From DATCVR01 sp036566745 (GTDB lineage Bacteria > Actinomycetota > Actinomycetes > Jiangellales > Jiangellaceae): a stretch of 18,998 nucleotides of DNA. Within the stretch, counting starts at the first letter, position 1, and the number at the start of each line of letters is the position of its first letter. The notes under the pieces were generated by a model. That model was not told where the DNA came from, searched no databases, and saw only the letters and a list, made by a program, of their open reading frames with translations. The position numbers and the translations under genes are program-made. Shown piece by piece: positions 1 to 7,740 of the stretch. The DNA is taken from the NCBI GenBank assembly GCA_036566745.1, contig DATCVR010000204.1, positions 1-18,998 on the forward strand, written 5' to 3'.

Positions 1-1
1 C

Positions 2-247
2 ACCGTGCACATCCACCTCAAGGTCCACATCGACCGCTCCACCGTGCTCACGACGCAGCTGTGGTTCGACGACGAGCTCAACGACACCGTCTTCGCCACC
101 TCGCCCTACGACGAGCACACCGGCCGCGACACGATGAACGATGACGACTCCATCATCGACGAGTCCGGCAGCGTCACCGTCCACGCCGCCGACGACGGCT
201 ACCTCGGCGTCCTCAACCTCGGCGTGGGGGGCACAACCCACTCCTGA
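2..247 (+). CDS. Intradiol ring-cleavage dioxygenase-like protein, C-terminal part (5' end outside window)
   Basis: The reading frame is open from the window edge and ends in TGA at 245-247; about 81 residues are visible. The stretch begins with VHIHLKV, matching the HxH element of intradiol dioxygenases in which two histidines help bind the non-haem Fe(III). It continues with the family pattern TTQLWF, then a polar loop (TMNDDDSI) and a final beta-rich segment ending in GYLGVLNLGV. The family opens aromatic diols between the hydroxyl groups using O2, but many actinobacterial members are uncharacterised secreted or intracellular paralogues, so the substrate cannot be named. The two tyrosine ligands and any signal peptide would lie upstream of the window. 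Identification is by pattern only; confidence is good for the fold and low for substrate. Confidence 0.75.
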   Translation, partial: TVHIHLKVHIDRSTVLTTQLWFDDELNDTVFATSPYDEHTGRDTMNDDDSIIDESGSVTVHAADDGYLGVLNLGVGGTTHS

Positions 248-248
248 C

Positions 249-392
249 GCGCACCTCTCCGTACGGTTCTCCTGGTCCGAACGAACCTACGACGCGACGA
301 CCGTGCGACAGCCCCTCGCCGTCCACGCCGACACCCTCACCTCGACGACGACCGCCCTAGTGACCCGGATCCGCGACGTCGCGGCGTCGTAG
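249..392 (+). pseudogene. Short coding-like remnant resembling part of the 555-aa protein at 2290-3957
   Basis: Between the dioxygenase stop and the end of the polyphosphate kinase gene, one plus-strand frame is open to a TAG at 390-392. From 243 onward I counted G or C in 43 of 49 third codon positions, which looks coding. The peptide contains LSVRFSW and, after a short gap, VRQPLAVHADTL. This lines up with LTVHFPW and IRQTLTVGAESL (residues 199-205 and 216-227) of the 555-aa protein: L, V, F, W, then R, Q, L, V, A and L are shared with a one-residue gap. No start codon or SD goes with this segment, and it ends where the full-length protein continues for about 310 residues. I infer a degraded fragment; chance similarity remains possible. 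Confidence 0.3.
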
Positions 393-396
393 CCCG

Positions 397-1302
397 TCAG
401 GTGGCTTCGACCTTCGCGCGCTCTGTCTCGACGTCGATGTCGGCCTCCGGCCAGCGGAGGTCCATCGCCTGGAGGTGCTCGACCAGCAACTGCGTCACCG
501 CGAGGTTGCGGTACCACTTGCGGTCGGCGGGCACGACGAACCACGGCGCCGCGTCGGTGGAGCATCGTTCGAGCGCGATCTCGTAGGCGCGCTGGTAGTC
601 GTCCCACAGCGCGCGTTCGGCGACGTCTCCGGGGTTGTACTTCCAGCGTTTGGCCGGGTTGTCCAGCCGTTCGAGGAGGCGGGTCTTCTGCTCGTCGTGG
701 GAGATGTGCAACATGACCTTGACCACCGGGCAGCCGGACTCGACCAGCTCGGTCTCGAAGGCATTGATCGCGTCGTAGCGTCGCTCGATCGTGGCCGGGG
801 TGGCGAGCTTGCGGACCCGCCCGATCAGCACGTCCTCATAGTGGCTGCGATCGAAGACCCCGACCTCGCCGGGCTCGGGGAGCGCCTGCTTGATCCGCCA
901 CAGGAAGCCCCGCCGGCGCTCCTCGGCGGACGGCGCCTTGAACGCCTTGATCCGCACACCCTGCGGGTCCATGAGGCCGACAGCGTGCCGCATCGTCCCA
1001 CCCTTGCCCGAGGTGTCCATGCCCTGGACCACGAGCAGCAGCCGACGCTCACCGCCAGTGCGGCCGTGGGCGAAGAGCCGCTCCTGGAGCTCGTCCATGG
1101 CCGGAGCGAGGGCGGTCAGCTCGGCCCGTCCAGCGGCCTTGTCGCCCTGGAAACCGGGCGTGGACCGCGGGTCGATCGAGGACAGCCGGAGCGGCCCGGA
1201 CGGCACCCGCAGCAGTGTCGAGTACGACCGAGCGCCGTGGTCCTTCGTCGTGTGCTTCGTGCCCTTGGCCACCGCGACCCCGCCCTTCGACCTGCACGTC
1301 AC
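397..1302 (-). CDS. ppk2: Polyphosphate kinase 2 family protein (class III-like, polyphosphate:nucleotide phosphotransferase)
   Basis: PPK2 enzymes move phosphate between inorganic polyphosphate and nucleotides in the cytoplasm. The 301-residue product has a Walker A loop GMDTSGKGG (residues 94-102), the lid/Walker B element FDRSHYEDVL (150-159) and the ERLDNPAKRWKY segment with downstream DDYQ and PWFVVPADRKWYRN, all typical of single-domain PPK2 proteins. The N-terminal pattern and overall length resemble the class III group able to phosphorylate AMP and ADP, but class is inferred from sequence feel, not from a tree. The longest start is GTG at 1302; a second GTG at 1272 has a better purine-rich stretch (GGGCGGGG) just upstream and would give 291 residues. 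It is divergent from the TPR gene at 1488. A TAGCCT -10-like box lies 18 bases before the first GTG. Confidence 0.9.
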   Translation of the reverse strand: MTCRSKGGVAVAKGTKHTTKDHGARSYSTLLRVPSGPLRLSSIDPRSTPGFQGDKAAGRAELTALAPAMDELQERLFAHGRTGGERRLLLVVQGMDTSGKGGTMRHAVGLMDPQGVRIKAFKAPSAEERRRGFLWRIKQALPEPGEVGVFDRSHYEDVLIGRVRKLATPATIERRYDAINAFETELVESGCPVVKVMLHISHDEQKTRLLERLDNPAKRWKYNPGDVAERALWDDYQRAYEIALERCSTDAAPWFVVPADRKWYRNLAVTQLLVEHLQAMDLRWPEADIDVETERAKVEAT

Positions 1303-1320
1303 GCCGTGCGACGTCTCGTC

Positions 1321-1326
1321 AGGCTA
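1321..1326 (-). promoter_or_regulatory. Possible -10 box for ppk2
   Basis: On the minus strand this reads TAGCCT, a TAnnnT hexamer of the kind usual in actinobacterial promoters. It lies 18 bases upstream of the GTG at 1302 and 48 bases upstream of the GTG at 1272, so transcription from it would suit either start. No good -35 hexamer is visible at 16-18 bases further upstream. Confidence 0.3.
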
Positions 1327-1350
1327 GCGGGGTGCGGCTCGAACTCGCTG

Positions 1351-1370
1351 TGGTTCGCGGTGGTTCGGGG
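1351..1370. repeat. Tandem 10-bp direct repeat in the ppk2/TPR divergent region
   Basis: TGGTTCGCGG (1351-1360) is followed directly by TGGTTCGGGG (1361-1370), 9 of 10 bases alike and exactly one helical turn apart. A GGGAC-CTCT-GTCCC inverted repeat (1368-1381) abuts it. The position, upstream of the ppk2 -10 candidate and 117 bases before the TPR start, suits an operator for a tandem-binding regulator. The GTTC core recalls the PHO box of Streptomyces, but that box has 11-bp units and a GTTCACC core, so the match is poor and function is inferred only from position. Confidence 0.35.
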
Positions 1371-1487
1371 ACCTCTGTCCCTACCCGAGTGACCACCAGG
1401 ACTGCACGAAGTGAGGGGTCCAGTTGTGGCGCGCCGCCCGGAGCGTGATCATGGGGCACGTCCCGACGCGGAGAGGGCAACCCACCG

Positions 1488-2147
1488 GTGCACATTGACC
1501 AAGCTCGGTCCTACGACGCCCACGGCCGCCAGATGTTCGCCGACGGCCAGTTCCTCCAGGCCGCGGCCGCGTTCACCATGGCCGCCGAGCTCTTCCGAGA
1601 GCTCGCCGAGACCGGTTCGGAACAGGCCGCGCTGCAGTACGCCTCGCAGCTGAACAACGCCGGCCTGTGCATGGCCAAGATGGGTCGCCATGCCGAGGCC
1701 GTCGACCACCTCGGCGAGGCGTTCGGGATCGTCGAGCCGTTCTGGTCCGACGATCCCAGCCTCACCCCGTTCGCCTCGGGGATCCTCGGCTCGCTGGCCA
1801 ACTCGCTGACCGAGCTCGGCCTCCACGACCGCGCCATCGAGCTCACCGAGCAGGTCCTGCCGTTGCGCAGGGCGGCCGCCGAGGGCGGGACGCAGGCGAT
1901 GAACCCCGAGCTCGCGAAGGCGCTGCGCACCTACGCCCAGGCCCGCTCCAACGCCGGACGAGAGCTGCCACGAGCCCTGCCCGCGGCCACCGAGGCGGTG
2001 GCCATCTACCAGGCGCTCGCCGAGGCCAACCCGGCCTTCAGCACCGAGCTGGTCCAGGCCTACGAAGTGCTCTCCGGCGTGCTGGGCAAGCTCGGGCGGC
2101 AGGACGAGGCCGACGAGGTGCGTTCCTGGGGCAGCGCGCCCGCCTAG
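1488..2147 (+). CDS. Tetratricopeptide repeat protein
   Basis: The 219-residue product is all-helical with recurring TPR-type spacing: AxxxFxxAAAAFxxAAELFR near residues 15-37, a second helical pair around NNAGLCMAKMGRHAEAVDHL (55-75), a third around LANSLTELGLHDRAIEL (105-121), and further pairs around ARSNAGRELPRALPAATEAV (145-165) and VLSGVLGKLGRQDEADEV (195-212). TPR proteins act as protein-binding scaffolds; no enzymatic domain, signal peptide or membrane segment is visible. The start is GTG at 1488, preceded by GAGAGG at 1471-1476, an acceptable SD at a rather long spacing of 11. It stands alone between the divergent ppk2 and the 555-aa gene 142 bases downstream. The partner is unknown. 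Confidence is high for coding and the repeat class, none for a specific role. Confidence 0.8.
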   Translation: MHIDQARSYDAHGRQMFADGQFLQAAAAFTMAAELFRELAETGSEQAALQYASQLNNAGLCMAKMGRHAEAVDHLGEAFGIVEPFWSDDPSLTPFASGILGSLANSLTELGLHDRAIELTEQVLPLRRAAAEGGTQAMNPELAKALRTYAQARSNAGRELPRALPAATEAVAIYQALAEANPAFSTELVQAYEVLSGVLGKLGRQDEADEVRSWGSAPA

Positions 2148-2289
2148 CGTCGCGGAGCCCTCTCGCGGCGAAAGCGATCCGAAACCGGGCGGAGACCGGC
2201 GCCGCTCAGCATGCTTCTATGTCGAGCTTCGATTGGCGTCCGTCTCCGACACGTCGGCGCGCTTCGCACGACACGAGGATGACCGCCGC

Positions 2290-3957
2290 ATGACCGGGAC
2301 GGACATCGACTTCCGCGATCTCGTCGACGTGGAGGAAGCGCTCAGCCAGTTCAAGCGGGATCTGGTGGCAGTCGACGAAGCCGTCTGGAGCGGGCTGACC
2401 AAGAGGCTTCCCGAGCGCCGTGGCGTGATGGGGCGCCGGAAGGGTGCCGGGACCTCTCGAGCGGACTTGGTAACGCGGGAGGCCCCCGTGAAGATCCAGC
2501 TCACGGCCACGCCCATGGTCGGCGCGTCGGGCAGCACGTGGGCCACCATCGGCCAGCACTCCGCGGTCGTGGATCTCCTCCCCGTGATGGGAACGTCTGC
2601 ATCCGCGATCTACCTCGCCGGCTCAGCCACCGTCGCGGCAGTAGGCACGACGTTCCAGCACCGGTGGGAGAAGAAGGCCGTGCAGCGGCTCCAGGAGACC
2701 GCCCGTGCGGGCGTCGAGTTGACGTTGGAGCTTTCTCAGTTGGAGGCAGCCCTCAAGGACTCGCTGGCGAACTACTCCAGTTCGGTGGTGATCCGCCCCG
2801 TACTCGCGAAGAGCGTCGATCGCGTCAACGACGCCCTCGAGGGCTACCTCCTCGCCTTGGACAAGACCCACAGCCTCGGCGACCTCACCGTGCACTTTCC
2901 GTGGGCGGTCGAACCCGAACTCGATCCCACGAGAATCCGGCAGACCCTCACGGTCGGCGCCGAGTCGCTGCGGGCCAGCGTGCTCGCATTCGCCGACGAC
3001 CCCGAAACCCGGACGAGCGTCCGAGCGGGTGCCCCATCCGCCGAACCACAATCCGCGGTCGCGGTCACGGCTGGGGACCTCGCACAGCGGATCGGCACCC
3101 TGTCCGACACGATGAGCGAGGTGAGCCGGCTCGCCGAAGGCCACGACGCGGACGACCTGCGCGATTCGTTCGCTCGGGCGTGGGCGGATGGCATGTTCGC
3201 GTACGACAGGTTCCGCGCGGTGGCCCAGTCCGGCGACATCGCGGCTGCCGGCGAGACGTTCGAGACAACTGCCCGCCGCTTCGCCGGACACGTCGAGACC
3301 GCGTGCTCGACCCCGACGGGGCGCAACGCGAAGTACATCGACGATGACCTTCGTACCAGGATGAGCGACGCGGCCGAGCTCGCTCGGCAGATCGTGCTGA
3401 GCGCCCAGTACCTCGATGCCATCGCCCACGCTCCCGCGGTCAGCACGACTCCGAGCGCACCCTCGGACGTCGGCAGTGACGACACCACGATCGGCGACGT
3501 CAAGGCCGCGGCGGACGGTATGACGACGGCATTCGAGCGTGCGGGAGCATACGTTTCCATGGCGAGGTACCACACCGAGTTCGGCCTACCGGGCCTCCGC
3601 GGCACGCTTCACGAATGTGAAATCGTCATTGAGAGGGGTCGTGGCCACCTCGCCGACGTGCTCCTCCAGGCCAACCTGATCGCGGTTTCTCCGGACGTCC
3701 CCGCCGTGTCCAGGCTGGAACGCACCACCATCGCGGTCGACGGCGTGGTCTCAGCATCCCACCTGTGCGACCAGCTGACCGCGCAGGCGGCTCACGGGGC
3801 ACGGCTGATCTCCGAGTCTCCTGGGGCGCACGTGGACCATCGCCTCGTCGACGCGCTGTATTGGGCCGGGGTCAGCCCGTTGACGCCACAGGCCACCACC
3901 CTGCGCAAGGAGTGGACCGGCCTGACCGCCGCACTCGACCGGATCAGTCGCTCCTGA
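2290..3957 (+). CDS. Unrecognised 555-aa mostly helical protein with one hydrophobic segment
   Basis: I do not recognise the family. The start is set at ATG 2290 because GAGGA at 2275-2279 gives a 10-base SD spacing; an in-frame upstream start (2233) has no comparable signal. Visible parts: a charged N-terminal region (1-75), a small-residue hydrophobic stretch at about residues 92-121 (VVDLLPVMGTSASAIYLAGS onward) that could be one membrane helix or a glycine/alanine-rich hairpin, a helical block (122-195), a short segment LTVHFPWAVEP (199-209), and a long helical C-terminal half that includes FARAWADGM (294-302), RFAGHVETA (330-338) and SPDVPAV (467-473). There is no Walker, nuclease or protease motif that I can see. 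Hand-counted samples of this gene are 67-68% G+C against 72-75% in samples from two core genes. A broken paralogue of its C-terminal half follows directly. Confidence 0.75.
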   Translation: MTGTDIDFRDLVDVEEALSQFKRDLVAVDEAVWSGLTKRLPERRGVMGRRKGAGTSRADLVTREAPVKIQLTATPMVGASGSTWATIGQHSAVVDLLPVMGTSASAIYLAGSATVAAVGTTFQHRWEKKAVQRLQETARAGVELTLELSQLEAALKDSLANYSSSVVIRPVLAKSVDRVNDALEGYLLALDKTHSLGDLTVHFPWAVEPELDPTRIRQTLTVGAESLRASVLAFADDPETRTSVRAGAPSAEPQSAVAVTAGDLAQRIGTLSDTMSEVSRLAEGHDADDLRDSFARAWADGMFAYDRFRAVAQSGDIAAAGETFETTARRFAGHVETACSTPTGRNAKYIDDDLRTRMSDAAELARQIVLSAQYLDAIAHAPAVSTTPSAPSDVGSDDTTIGDVKAAADGMTTAFERAGAYVSMARYHTEFGLPGLRGTLHECEIVIERGRGHLADVLLQANLIAVSPDVPAVSRLERTTIAVDGVVSASHLCDQLTAQAAHGARLISESPGAHVDHRLVDALYWAGVSPLTPQATTLRKEWTGLTAALDRISRS

Positions 3958-5342
3958 CGACGGCGCGCCGATCTGACGGGCGGATGGTCGAAGTGGCCAG
4001 AAACCGGCTGGAAACCGTTGCCGGTCGGCGTAGAGCCCATGTTCCAGCTGACAAGCGGTGCTGCGGCGGACGCGACCCGCGCGCTCGCACGGTGGTCGCG
4101 CGACCGGACGGCGACCGAGCACCTGCGGGTTCCCACGATCGTGGCACCCACCGGAGCCGAAGATGTTCGCGTCTCCGCCGCCCGGCTCCGCGGAGACCTC
4201 GCGCTGGTGAACGAGACGCTGTACCACGCGTCGCTGTACACGCGCTCTCCACAGGCCTATCGCCGCGAGGTTCCGTCGAAGCGTCGACTACCTCCGCTGC
4301 TCTGGGTCTGCTTTCCCCACTTGCTGGGGCCCGCGCTGGCGATCCAGCGGGTCAACGACGAGGTCAGCACAGCGTTCCCCCGCGTGCAGACCATGAACGC
4401 CCAGTTCACAGCCGCGTGGGCGGAGGGCATGGTCCTCGACCACACCCTTCACTCGATGGCCCTCACGGGGGAGCACTCCTCGACCTCGCTCGAGACCCTG
4501 CAGGCGGAGGCGGAGCGGTTCGTCAAACAGGTGAACGCTGCGATCGCCGCATCGAGCGCGCACGGCCCCTGTCTCGACCACTTCCCCAGCGAACTCCGGG
4601 ACCGGATCGTGGAGGCGGGCCAAGTGGCCAACCGCGTCGTCTCGAACGCCGTGGGCCTCGACGCTGCCGTCCTCGGTTCCGAGATTGTCACGACGCCCTT
4701 CAGCTGGGCTCCGCCCGTGTTGCGCCAGCGGGCGGGTACGTCGATCGCCGACATCGCGACGATGGCCGAGGATCTCCGGCGTCAACTCCACCACTGCGCG
4801 CAGGTCGTCGCGGACGTGCGCGACAAGCTCCGGGAACAGGTCGCACTGGGCAACGACCGGTTCCATGCGGGTCTTCGGCGCCGTCTCCACCTACGGCATG
4901 TCGGAAGTATGGCTTCGACACCGCCAGCCGAACGGGAGGTCCCGCGAGGCCATTCCGGTGCTGGAGGAATGTCGCGACGCAGCCGGTGAGGCCGACGCCG
5001 CCCTGGCTCTGCTGGGCAACACACTCGCGCAGGCGTCCATGGCGCCCGACGTCGCCACTGCGGACTCTCAGGTCACGACGGCTGCGGCAGCGGCCGAGCA
5101 AGCCCGTCTCTGGTGTCTCGAGCACGACCGGCTGGTCCGCTTGGCCGCCGCCACCACGCACACGGCCTACGAGTCCGATCTGCTGACCCAGGTTCGCTGG
5201 CCCCAGATCTCTTGTGGACGACATGGAGGTACTGTCGACGTTCGCGGTCACCGAACGCGTGGCCGGTCGCGGCACCGAGGCCGTCCTGCTCGCTGCGGCG
5301 ACATCGGCGCTGCTCGACGACATCCGGGCACTGGCCACCTGA
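3958..5342 (+). pseudogene. 5'-truncated, frameshifted tandem paralogue of the 555-aa gene
   Basis: Three successive plus-strand frames carry one continuous homologue of the upstream gene. Frame 1 is open from the upstream stop (first usable start TTG 4018 or ATG 4039) to about 4870 and contains VGVEP, FTAAWAEGM and the block DRIVEAGQVANRVV, matching WAVEP, FARAWADGM and the SDAAELARQIV region of the 555-aa protein. Homology then continues in frame 2 to about 5205, including LEEC and MAPDVAT beside HECE and SPDVPAV. It finishes in frame 0 with LVDDMEVLSTF and a TGA at 5340-5342. Both switches are +1. The first could be one extra G in the GGG at 4869-4871 and the second one extra C in the CCCC at 5201-5204. 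The N-terminal 200 or so residues, including the hydrophobic segment, are missing. It is either a decaying gene or a gene with consensus errors. Confidence 0.65.
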
Positions 5343-5392
5343 ACGAGTCGGCATACCACCAGTGCGTTCTCGGAATGGCTGCCATCGCCGAC

Positions 5393-5398
5393 TACACT
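5393..5398 (+). promoter_or_regulatory. Possible -10 box for the HelD-like gene
   Basis: TACACT fits the TAnnnT pattern and would place the transcript start near 5404-5406, just before the first residues of the HelD homology. No convincing -35 hexamer precedes it. It also lies directly before ATG 5401, which would be too close for a start on this transcript. Confidence 0.25.
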
Positions 5399-5431
5399 CG
5401 ATGACCCAAATGTCGCCGTAGCGAAGAGGCC

Positions 5432-7669
5432 ATCATCAGTTCCGCGGACGCCCACCAGCGCGCCATCGCCGACGAACAGCCCTACATCTCGGCGCTCTAC
5501 GACCAGCTCGACGCCCTGCGCCAGCGCACGGCCGACCGGCTGGCCCAGCTGTACCGCGAGCACGGCAGCACCCATCAGGCCGTGTGGGAACGCGACGCCT
5601 TCGTCGCCCGCGACGTCGACCGCCTCGAACGGCTGCGGGCCGTCGACCGCGGCCTGTGCTTCGGCCGCCTCGACCTGCGGGACGGTCATCGCTCGTACAT
5701 CGGGCGGATCGGGCTCTCCGACGACGAGTACGAGCCGCTGCTCATCGACTGGCGGGCGCCGGCGGCCGAGCCGTTCTACCGCGCCACGGCCGCCTCGCCG
5801 GGTGAGGTAGTGCGCCGCCGTCACATCCAGACCCGCCATCGCCAGGTCACCGGCGTCGACGACGAGGTCTTCTCCCTCGACGACGTCTCCGCCGACCAGG
5901 TCGCCACCCTCAGCGGCGAGGCGGCCCTGCTCGCCTCGCTCGAGGCCCGCCGCAGCGGACGGATGTCCGACATCGTGGCGACCATCCAGGCCGAGCAGGA
6001 CCGCATCATCCGCTCCGACGCTCGCGGCGTGCTCGTCGTCCAGGGCGCGCCGGGCACCGGCAAGACCGTCGCCGCCCTCCACCGTGCCGCCTACCTCCTC
6101 TACACCCACCGGGACCGGCTGGCCGAGCGCGGCGTACTGGTCCTGGGGCCCAACCGCACCTTCCTCCGCTACATCGAGCAGGTGCTGCCGTCCCTCGGCG
6201 AGACCGGTGTGGTCCTCGCCACCGTCGGCGAGCTGTTCCCCGCCGTCGTCGCCGATGCCGACGAACCCGACGCCGTCGCGATCGCCAAGGGCGACCCCCG
6301 GATGGCCGAGCTCATCGCCGCCGCGGTCAAGGACCTCCAGCACGCGCCTCGCAAGGCCCTGCGGATCCCCGTCGACCGGGTCGAGCTGGTCCTCGAGCCC
6401 GCGGAGATCCGGCGTGCCCGCACCCGCGCCCGCCGCTCCCGCCGTCCCCACAACGAGGCCCGCGCGGTGTTCGCCCGTGAGGTGCTCACCGGGCTCGCCC
6501 GGCAGTACGGCGACCTCCTGGGCGAGGTCGTCGACGACGAGGACGTCAGCGGGATGCGCGACGACCTCGCCGGCGAGCGCACGGTGCGCGTCGTGCTGGA
6601 CGACCTGTGGCCGCTGGTGTCCCCCGAGACGCTGGTCCGCCGCCTCTTCGCCGACGCCGATCCGGGCGATCCGATCCACCGCACCGGCGGCGGGTGGACG
6701 CCGGCCGACGTCCCGCTGCTCGACGAGGCGGCCGAACTCCTCGGCGACGTGCCCGACGAGGCCGCCGAGCGGGAGGCCCAGCGCGCCGCCGCCGAGCGCC
6801 GCGCGGAGGCCGAGTACGCGCGCGAGTTCCTCGCCGGGCTCGACCTCGGCATGCGGGTCGACCCCGAGCTGGTGGCCGAGCGGTACAACGGGCCGACCGC
6901 CCGGGCCAGCGTCGTCGAGCGAGCCGCCCAGGACCGCTCGTGGGCGTTCGGGCACGTCATCGTCGACGAGGCCCAGGAACTCTCCCCGATGGCCTGGCGG
7001 ATGATCATGCGCCGAGTGCCGAGCCGCTCGATGACCGTCGTCGGCGACATCGCCCAGACCGGAGCCGCCGCGGGCGCCCACTCGTGGCACGAGGTGCTCG
7101 ACCCACACGTCCAGGACCGCTGGCGCGAGGAGACGCTGAGCGTCAACTACCGCACTCCGGCCGAAGTAATGGCGATCGGGGCCGACGTCCTCGCGGTGAT
7201 CGACCCGTCGCTCTCGCCACCCACCTCCGTGCGGTCCACCGGCGAGTCGCCGTGGGCGCTCCAGGTCGAGCCCGGCGAGCTGATGAAGCGGCTGGCCGAG
7301 GTGGTGGCCTCGGAGATCGAGGACGTGGACGGCGGCCGGATCGCGGTGATCGCGCCGGCGTCGCAGGTCGCCGTCGTGCGCGCGGCCCTGACGGAGGCGC
7401 TCGCCGACGACGTCGTGGGCCACGACGACCCCACCGCCCTCGACGCACCGGTGAGCGTGCTCGGTGTCCGGCAGGCCAAGGGCCTCGAGTTCGATGTCGT
7501 CGTGGTGGTCGAGCCCGCCGAGATCGTCGCCGACTCGCCACGGGGCACCACCGACCTCTACGTCGCGATCACCCGGCCCACCCGGCGGCTCGGCGTGGTC
7601 CACGCCGGCGACCTCCCGGACGTGCTCGGCCGGCTGGTCCCGGTCACGTCACCACCCGTCCACAACTGA
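5432..7669 (+). CDS. helD: HelD-family helicase-like RNA polymerase-associated ATPase (start codon uncertain)
   Basis: HelD proteins are UvrD/Rep-like ATPases that bind RNA polymerase rather than unwind DNA, releasing stalled complexes; some actinobacterial members (HelR) give rifamycin tolerance. Seen here: Walker A GAPGTGKT (6044-6067), motif II IVDEAQEL near 6960-6985, SVNYRTP near 7140, motif V QAKGLEFDVVV near 7471-7505 and motif VI YVAITRPTRR near 7560. The frame is open upstream of the first conventional start (GTG 5582) to a TGA at 5402-5404. That segment encodes the expected charged N-terminal helices (ADEQPYISALYDQLDAL), so a start at 5582 would cut a conserved region. No ATG, GTG or TTG lies in frame before it. 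I placed the start at ATC 5432, just after GAAGAGG (5423-5429), giving 745 residues, close to the roughly 735-residue mycobacterial protein. A frame slip after ATG 5401 is the main alternative. Confidence 0.85.
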   Translation: MISSADAHQRAIADEQPYISALYDQLDALRQRTADRLAQLYREHGSTHQAVWERDAFVARDVDRLERLRAVDRGLCFGRLDLRDGHRSYIGRIGLSDDEYEPLLIDWRAPAAEPFYRATAASPGEVVRRRHIQTRHRQVTGVDDEVFSLDDVSADQVATLSGEAALLASLEARRSGRMSDIVATIQAEQDRIIRSDARGVLVVQGAPGTGKTVAALHRAAYLLYTHRDRLAERGVLVLGPNRTFLRYIEQVLPSLGETGVVLATVGELFPAVVADADEPDAVAIAKGDPRMAELIAAAVKDLQHAPRKALRIPVDRVELVLEPAEIRRARTRARRSRRPHNEARAVFAREVLTGLARQYGDLLGEVVDDEDVSGMRDDLAGERTVRVVLDDLWPLVSPETLVRRLFADADPGDPIHRTGGGWTPADVPLLDEAAELLGDVPDEAAEREAQRAAAERRAEAEYAREFLAGLDLGMRVDPELVAERYNGPTARASVVERAAQDRSWAFGHVIVDEAQELSPMAWRMIMRRVPSRSMTVVGDIAQTGAAAGAHSWHEVLDPHVQDRWREETLSVNYRTPAEVMAIGADVLAVIDPSLSPPTSVRSTGESPWALQVEPGELMKRLAEVVASEIEDVDGGRIAVIAPASQVAVVRAALTEALADDVVGHDDPTALDAPVSVLGVRQAKGLEFDVVVVVEPAEIVADSPRGTTDLYVAITRPTRRLGVVHAGDLPDVLGRLVPVTSPPVHN

Positions 7670-7682
7670 CCGTTCGGCCCCC

Positions 7683-7710
7683 TCGACAGGCGCGCGAGCT
7701 CGACTAGGCT
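7683..7710 (+). promoter_or_regulatory. Probable promoter of the MetE-like gene
   Basis: TCGACA (7683-7688, five of six bases of TTGACA) is separated by 16 bases from TAGGCT (7705-7710). The predicted transcript starts near 7717 and carries GAGG at 7732-7735 five bases before ATG 7741. This is the most complete promoter I can see in the window. Confidence 0.5.
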
Positions 7711-7740
7711 GCCGTTCCCCAGACCGACAGCGAGGCGCCG

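Noticed and set aside
5343..5431. Rifamycin-associated element upstream of the HelD gene, which would mark it as HelR
   Set aside because: I looked for the 19-bp inverted repeat (GGGGCTTGC...GCAAGCCCC) and did not find it, so a rifamycin-resistance role is not supported.
4700..7603. 967-residue minus-strand open frame opposite helD
   Set aside because: It is antisense to an unmistakable HelD with intact motifs, and its product is a low-complexity Gly/Arg/Asp/Val-rich sequence typical of the complementary strand of high-GC genes.
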